A stretch of DNA of 64,000 bases from the NCBI RefSeq assembly GCF_042477335.2, contig NC_091254.1:96967501-97031500 (forward strand), written 5' to 3'. The stretch comes from Ovis canadensis. Taxonomy: Eukaryota; Chordata; Mammalia; Artiodactyla; Bovidae. Within the stretch, counting starts at the first letter, position 1. The number at the start of each line of letters is the position of its first letter. The translations under genes and the position numbers were made by a program. The notes beneath the pieces were generated by a model. The model was not told the origin of the DNA, ran no database searches, and saw only the letters and a list, made by a program, of their open reading frames with translations. Positions 58,983 through 64,000 of this stretch are shown here, piece after piece.

Positions 58983-58990
58983 GCATAGAA

Positions 58991-60692
58991 AGGCCTCAGG
59001 CTTCAGCAGGACCTTGTGCTTCGCCCGGTTCACCTGCTAGTTCACACTGCCCTTGCCAGGCGTTTACTTAGATTCTGCTTGAATGCTTCCAGTTCCTGTG
59101 AGTAGCTGTGCTAAACGGATAAAAATAAGCGACATAGACAGCTGCTTGATAGGAAGGAAGAGAGATTCTTAACCCTGGAGCTGGGCTTTGTCCTGTTAGT
59201 TTTTAAAATTGCATGTTTGTAAATTTTGAGTCATCTGTAGCATCTGTGGTTGAGATAGCAGATGGGTGCAGGTATTGGTGGCATTGCCTTTCATCTTTAA
59301 ATCGTATGATAGCCTGCACTGGAATCTGACGAGCCCGGGAAAGCGACCGTGGGGCTGTTCTGTGGTCTAGGCTGGGCTTGAGGATGCCCTTGAGAACTCA
59401 TATAAGATCACTGAGGGCGGGCACACACTTGCTGTTGATCTCTTTTAAGCCTCAGCTTATAGAACAGTTATTTATTTCCCCTTAGGAATGGGCCCTGAGT
59501 CCACGTGTGAGAGCAGGTGGCGGAGGCCAGGTGAGCGTGGCTGTCATCGCTCCTGCAGCTGATTGGACCCTCGGCTCACCCTGTAGCCAAGCATGGTGGT
59601 TCTGACAGCTCCAAGCTATCCGTTCTTTGTGTCTTTAGCCTTAAATTGCTTATTGTACTGATATTTAAAGATAGGAAGCATACGGAGCAGTCACGGTGAA
59701 CCAAACTAGTTAATGTTGACCATAAAATTCTCACAGCAATCATCAGCAGATCCATACGTTTCATTCCTATGATCCAGGTGCTAATAGAGTATAAAAAGAT
59801 ACTACTAATTGTTTCAAAACTGTTCTTTTTAAAAAGAAAACAGTCACGATTAGACTTACTTTGACTATGCATAATAAAAAATTAATCATGTTTTTAATAG
59901 GCTATTTTTTGAGAAGTGTTCACTAATATCAGTGTGACACTGCTAACCACTTTATCTAAATAAAAAGCACAAAAATTACTTTTCTAAGATTGACATTTTT
60001 TACTTAGCTGTAAAACATGCTATAATGTGCTTATTTTTGATACTGTAACATAGATTTAGTCTGCATGTTATTTTATATTAAGCCCTAGAATCAGCTGGTT
60101 TTCAAAAAGAAAACATTGGTTCACATATCATGCTTTTTTGTTCATAATTTACATAAACCATGGAAAACATTAGCTAAGGAGGATTTGTTTAGTTTGGGTT
60201 AAGTTTGCGTTGCTTCTGAAGCATCAAGTACTCAACAAACAGATAAATTGAGATTATGGATGAAGTAGACATGAAGAATTCATAATTCATAAACTGGTAT
60301 GATGGAGGCATGAGAAAGAATGAAATCCCCGAGGGAAAGAAGAGTCAGTATACAGGTCCTTGGAAAATACCTGTGTTCAGGGGTGGGTCAGAGGGAGACA
60401 CATGAGAATTTGATTCTGCTGGAAGCCAGGGAAGATTCAGGATTTAGTGCCACTAAACGGTACACTGTTGCAGTGTGGACAAGAAAAATCCATTGGATTC
60501 ATTAGCAAGCGGGGTTTGCTTTTTATGAGAGATCCTCATGATAACTCACACTTTTCAATGAATTCTCTTAGTGGTTAAGCAGGTGTTGGAATGGTTAGAG
60601 ACACAGATAGATGGACCCGAGAGTCAGTTAGTGTGTGGTAACTTGGCAGAGGCATGATTGAGAAATGGGAATAAGTTAGATATTTATTTAAG
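58991..60692 (+). other. ABHD13: ABHD13 intron 1, unassigned
   Basis: No exon or named repeat was seen. Confidence 0.45.
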
Positions 60693-60696
60693 ATGT

Positions 60697-60900
60697 GGGA
60701 CTTCCCTTGTAGCTCACTCGATAAAGAATCTGCCTGCCATGCAAGAGACCCGGGTTTGATCCCTGGATCTGGAAGATGCCCTGGAGAAGGAAATGGCAAC
60801 CCACTCCAGTATTCTTGCCTGGAGAATTCCATGGACAGGGGAGCCTGGTGGGCTACAGGCCATGGGGTCGCAAGAGTTGGACACGACTTAGCGACTCAAC
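60697..60900 (+). mobile_element. Bov-tA SINE followed by (ACC)n
   Basis: 'GGGACTTCCCTTGTAGCTCA' to 'GTTGGACACGACTTAGCGAC', then a short (ACC)n run at 60,899-60,914. Confidence 0.9.
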
Positions 60901-60914
60901 CACCACCACCACCA

Positions 60915-62839
60915 GGCATAATGTTAAAAACATGGTAATAATGTAAAAGAAGCGTGGAGGATGAGGGATACTGGGGACCAAGCTTCTGTGCTCAACAGGT
61001 CTAACGTCCTTTCCCTCTAAACAACTTTTCTAATCAGTGTAAACTTTGGTTTCACTTGAGGTATGTTAAACTCACCGTTTACCTTGATTGCTTATGGTTC
61101 TAAGATGTTATTAGCAAATGCATTGCAGCACGCGAAAGAGCCTGGCAAAAAATCCATCCCTTCTGGCAACACCCTTCATAAATGCTGCCTCCTAAGATGT
61201 ACTTTCTAAGGGGTAACTAATTGCCCTGCTTATTCTGCATGACCAGCAACAGTGGTCTTGGGTTCAGCTGGACACTCTCAAAAGACGCAGTAGACCATAC
61301 CCAACCCCAGCTTCCCACTGCCTTGTTGAAAGATGCGGATCGAAGACCCGGCTTGGCAGCGTCGCGTGTGCCATTCCAAGCGACGGCTCAGGCTGGTGGG
61401 GAGAGGACGCAGGGCTGGGAGCAGGCGGCGCTGTGACCGAACTGCTTCATGCCCCACGGGAAGTGGGGTCTTTTGTTGTGGGACACAGGCATAGTGCCCA
61501 GGACTCAGCTGAGAACGCGCCAGGTGCACACCTTACCCCGCGCAGCCCAGACTCAGCTCTGCGGTGGCGTCAGGCCCACCACGCAGAGAGTTCCTCAGAA
61601 ACGTTTCTGGTCGCCTACCTGTAGGAGGTTCCCAGGGAAACAGTGCTGAGGGTTAACCAGAGCTCGTTATTTTTCCAGGGAGGAGAAGAAGTTTTGTTAA
61701 CCCTTTATTCACACTAATTTTTTTGGCAAAACAAATGGGAAACTTACTGCTAGCTCTGGGGTCTGTTGACTGTTTTCAAGGAAGTGTTCATTTTTTACTG
61801 ACCATCATAGCATCTGGGTTTATGCAAAGTTATTTTTACATCTCAACAGATGGCTCGAGTTCTGGCTTGAATAATTGTACTTCGTTGATAGTTTCATCAA
61901 ATTTGTTAAATAAGGAGTCCTTCCTGGATTGCTTGCTAGATCCAGTTCCTTTAAGAGCATGGAGGCATGGTACAGAATGGGGAGCGGAAGTCACTGGCAA
62001 ATCGGGTTAGGAAACATGAGGCAGTCTGTGAGCAGAGGTCTCTTTCTAAACCACCCGTATGCTGCAGTGTATTAAAGAGAAGACACACACACTCTTTAGA
62101 ACATTTTTTATTAACCAGTCCTTAAAATTGACTTCCATTTGCTATTCCTCAAAGTGAATTGACTTTTATTGACTTGCACAGTGTAACAATCCTTTGCAAG
62201 ATTGCATTTGTGTATCACAAAGTCATTTAATGTAGGTGACTTTTCAGGAAAACTTTGTGGAAAACTGCAAGGTTAATCCTATTATTCCTAAGCAATAATG
62301 GACTCAAATATGCCACTTTCCTGATGTCCACTCTTAAATATACATGTCCAGTGTTCAGAATGCAGTTACGTGAGCATTTTAAAAATTCTCATTCTACCGA
62401 AAAGAAAATTCAAACTGAAAATAAGTGATACACCCAAGATTACTTAACAAATACATGGCAGAGCAGACTTTAAGGGGATGAATTTACTGTTTTTTCCTGA
62501 TATGTCACAGAACAAATGATACTTGAGTTACGCATCTCTCGGATACTTCTGTCATAAATGATTGGCTTGACTATGAAAAAAAAAGTACCGTTTTTCACTA
62601 AAGAAATATCTTAAATGATGTATTTTTCCCAAATGGTACAGTGCTCTAGCATATTTGTATGTTAATCCTAGAGCTCGTTAATCCTAATCATTATACAAAC
62701 ATTGTTTTGTTTTGATGTATCAGATAAATGCCAGTCTATTTCCAAATTTTCCTATAGAACTCCTAGGTGCAAGTGAAAGTCATTCTCTTACACTTAGAGA
62801 AATAAGGATTAAGTAAGTGCTAGCATTAGATGAAGAAGG
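60915..62839 (+). other. ABHD13: ABHD13 intron 1, unassigned
   Basis: 61,230-61,620 is mildly GC-rich with short frames on both strands and no homology I recognise. 62,330-62,470 has a weak MIR-class signal. Confidence 0.4.
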
Positions 62840-63180
62840 AAGGCGGTCGGATGAGGCTCTGAGGCCCGCCCCTACAGTGACGGTTGTAGAGCAGCCCCCG
62901 GGCGCTGTTGGTGCCCGGCCACCCTGGGCCGGGAGCCGCATCGGTTGGCGACCTGGAGCCCAGGGCTGGAGTTCAGGACTCCGCGCCCTTGGCTTGTTCA
63001 GCTGCCGGAGTGTAGCTTCTTGCAGCCTGGTTCTACCCAGCTCTTATCCCTCATGCTCAGGTGCTGCTGCCATGTCTTTTAAGCTTGGATTTTTGTCTTC
63101 ACCTCCCATACCTGCTTTTCTCTGGCTTATCGTCAAGCTTATTGTAATAAAACTTGCCACAACTGGGTGGCAGTATTGAT
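62840..63180 (+). other. GC-rich intronic patch, unassigned
   Basis: A local GC and CpG peak (62,840-63,000, with 'CAGCCCCCGGGCGCTGTTGG') in AT-rich intron is followed by a more ordinary stretch with AATAAA at 63,145-63,150. A 120-codon frame (62,817-63,179) spans it but resembles nothing known to me. It could be a small CpG island, an LTR remnant or a processed-transcript fragment. Confidence 0.35.
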
Positions 63181-63943
63181 TTCAGAGCAACTTCAGAAAA
63201 ATGCTAGGCTGTTGGTTTGTATTCAAAGAGAGTCATTTGAAAAAAAACTCAAATTTGAAAATCCATGTTTAGTGAAATAGTTAGCTATTTTTAGTGAGAT
63301 AATGATGAAAAATTAAATCTATTAAATCATCTAACTCATCTGTATAGCCAGCATAATTTAACTTGATCTTCAGTGTTTAATTTGATGAACTAAAATGCTA
63401 AAAGTTTATGGCATACAGTAAAATTTTAAAAATAAGTCATTAAGAATTATTCATTAAATTTAAGACTAACTTTATGGATAGTTTTGTTAGTGAGTAAAAG
63501 AATTTTTTTTTAATGATAAAAAGTAGATGACTACAAAAAATTGTACCATCTCACCTCTTTTGCCTTTTTAAGACAGTATGTGTAAATTTTATTTGATTAT
63601 AAAAGCATTGGCTTTTGAAAGCTTTTCTTCTGTATTTTCTTTACCTCAGTTATATTTTTCAGCAAAGTTTTAAAAGATTTTTCTCCAGTGAGTAATTTTC
63701 TTCACTTACCTCTGGTTCTCAGATAGAATTCCTGTGCCTTTGTTTCACACCTGTCCCCTGAGTGTTTACAGACTTATCAGTACACCGCAGCAGTCTTTGT
63801 TGCCTCATGGGTGTGAAATTGCAGTAAGGGCTATATGAAAGATTGAGCATGTTGCACAATGCTCGCAGTCTAAAGTTTCTTTTAAATCAGTTGTGAAACA
63901 CAAATTACTAGACTGTTTCTTAAAAATAATACAGTATTAGAAA
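63181..63943 (+). other. ABHD13: ABHD13 intron 1, unassigned
   Basis: AT-rich. No exon was seen. Confidence 0.4.
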
Positions 63944-64000
63944 GGGCTTTCCAGATGGTGCTAGTGGTAAAGAATCTGCCTGCTGATGTAGGAGATGCAA
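63944..64000 (+). mobile_element. Bov-tA SINE head, cut by window edge
   Basis: 'GGGCTTTCCAGATGGTGCTA' and 'GTAAAGAATCTGCCTGCTGA' are the first ~57 bases of a sense element that continues outside. Confidence 0.88.

Noticed and set aside
62817-63179. 120-codon open frame over the GC-rich intronic patch
   Set aside because: No protein family recognised. Its second half has a hydrophobic stretch, but there is no other sign of coding. Kept only as an unexplained composition peak.
53234-64000. Coding exon of ABHD13
   Set aside because: I looked for an alpha/beta-hydrolase frame with a nucleophile elbow and found none. The exon should lie past the right edge.

Overview
This window is nuclear DNA from a ruminant, most likely a bovid (cattle, sheep, goat or a relative). 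The evidence is the dense load of Bov-tA/Bov-A2 type SINEs in both orientations, many BovB LINE fragments (several keeping a reverse-transcriptase YADD motif), ruminant L1 3' ends and two CHR-type cetartiodactyl SINEs. I cannot separate cattle from sheep or goat by eye. No prokaryotic, viral or CRISPR system is present.

Layout. Positions 1-43,000 read as gene-poor intergenic DNA. They hold a tRNA-Gly-like relic at the left edge, more than twenty Bov-tA-type SINEs, L1 and BovB fragments, an LTR-like block with an internal 67-bp duplication, old MIR/L2/MER5-type repeats, and a 29-unit, 20-bp minisatellite at 11,721-12,300. Positions 44,429-47,164 (minus strand) hold the one intact protein gene: the single coding exon of LIG4, DNA ligase IV, 911 residues, with every catalytic motif in place. 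Its 3' UTR runs leftwards and appears to contain a SINE with a 13-bp target-site duplication. A splice acceptor lies 28 bases upstream of the ATG.

Positions 50,380-50,870 form a GC-rich promoter island with four minus-strand splice donors and three NRF1-like sites exactly 58 bp apart, probably the proximal LIG4 first exons. Positions 52,780-53,640 form a second, stronger CpG island. From known mammalian gene order (LIG4 head-to-head with ABHD13), I infer that it is the ABHD13 promoter and noncoding first exon, perhaps shared with a distal LIG4 promoter. A GTGAGT donor lies at 53,234. The rest, to 64,000, reads as ABHD13 intron 1. The ABHD13 coding exon is not in the window and would be expected just beyond it.

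How it works together: LIG4 is the end-joining ligase of double-strand-break repair and V(D)J recombination, driven by housekeeping-type GC-rich promoters next to that of ABHD13. Everything else is transposon-derived or unassigned. I see no convincing undescribed protein system. The most unusual structures are the minisatellite with higher-order order, the 58-bp NRF1/splice-donor module, an ancient hAT-type element with recognisable TIRs and TSD, and an inverted pair of BovB fragments.
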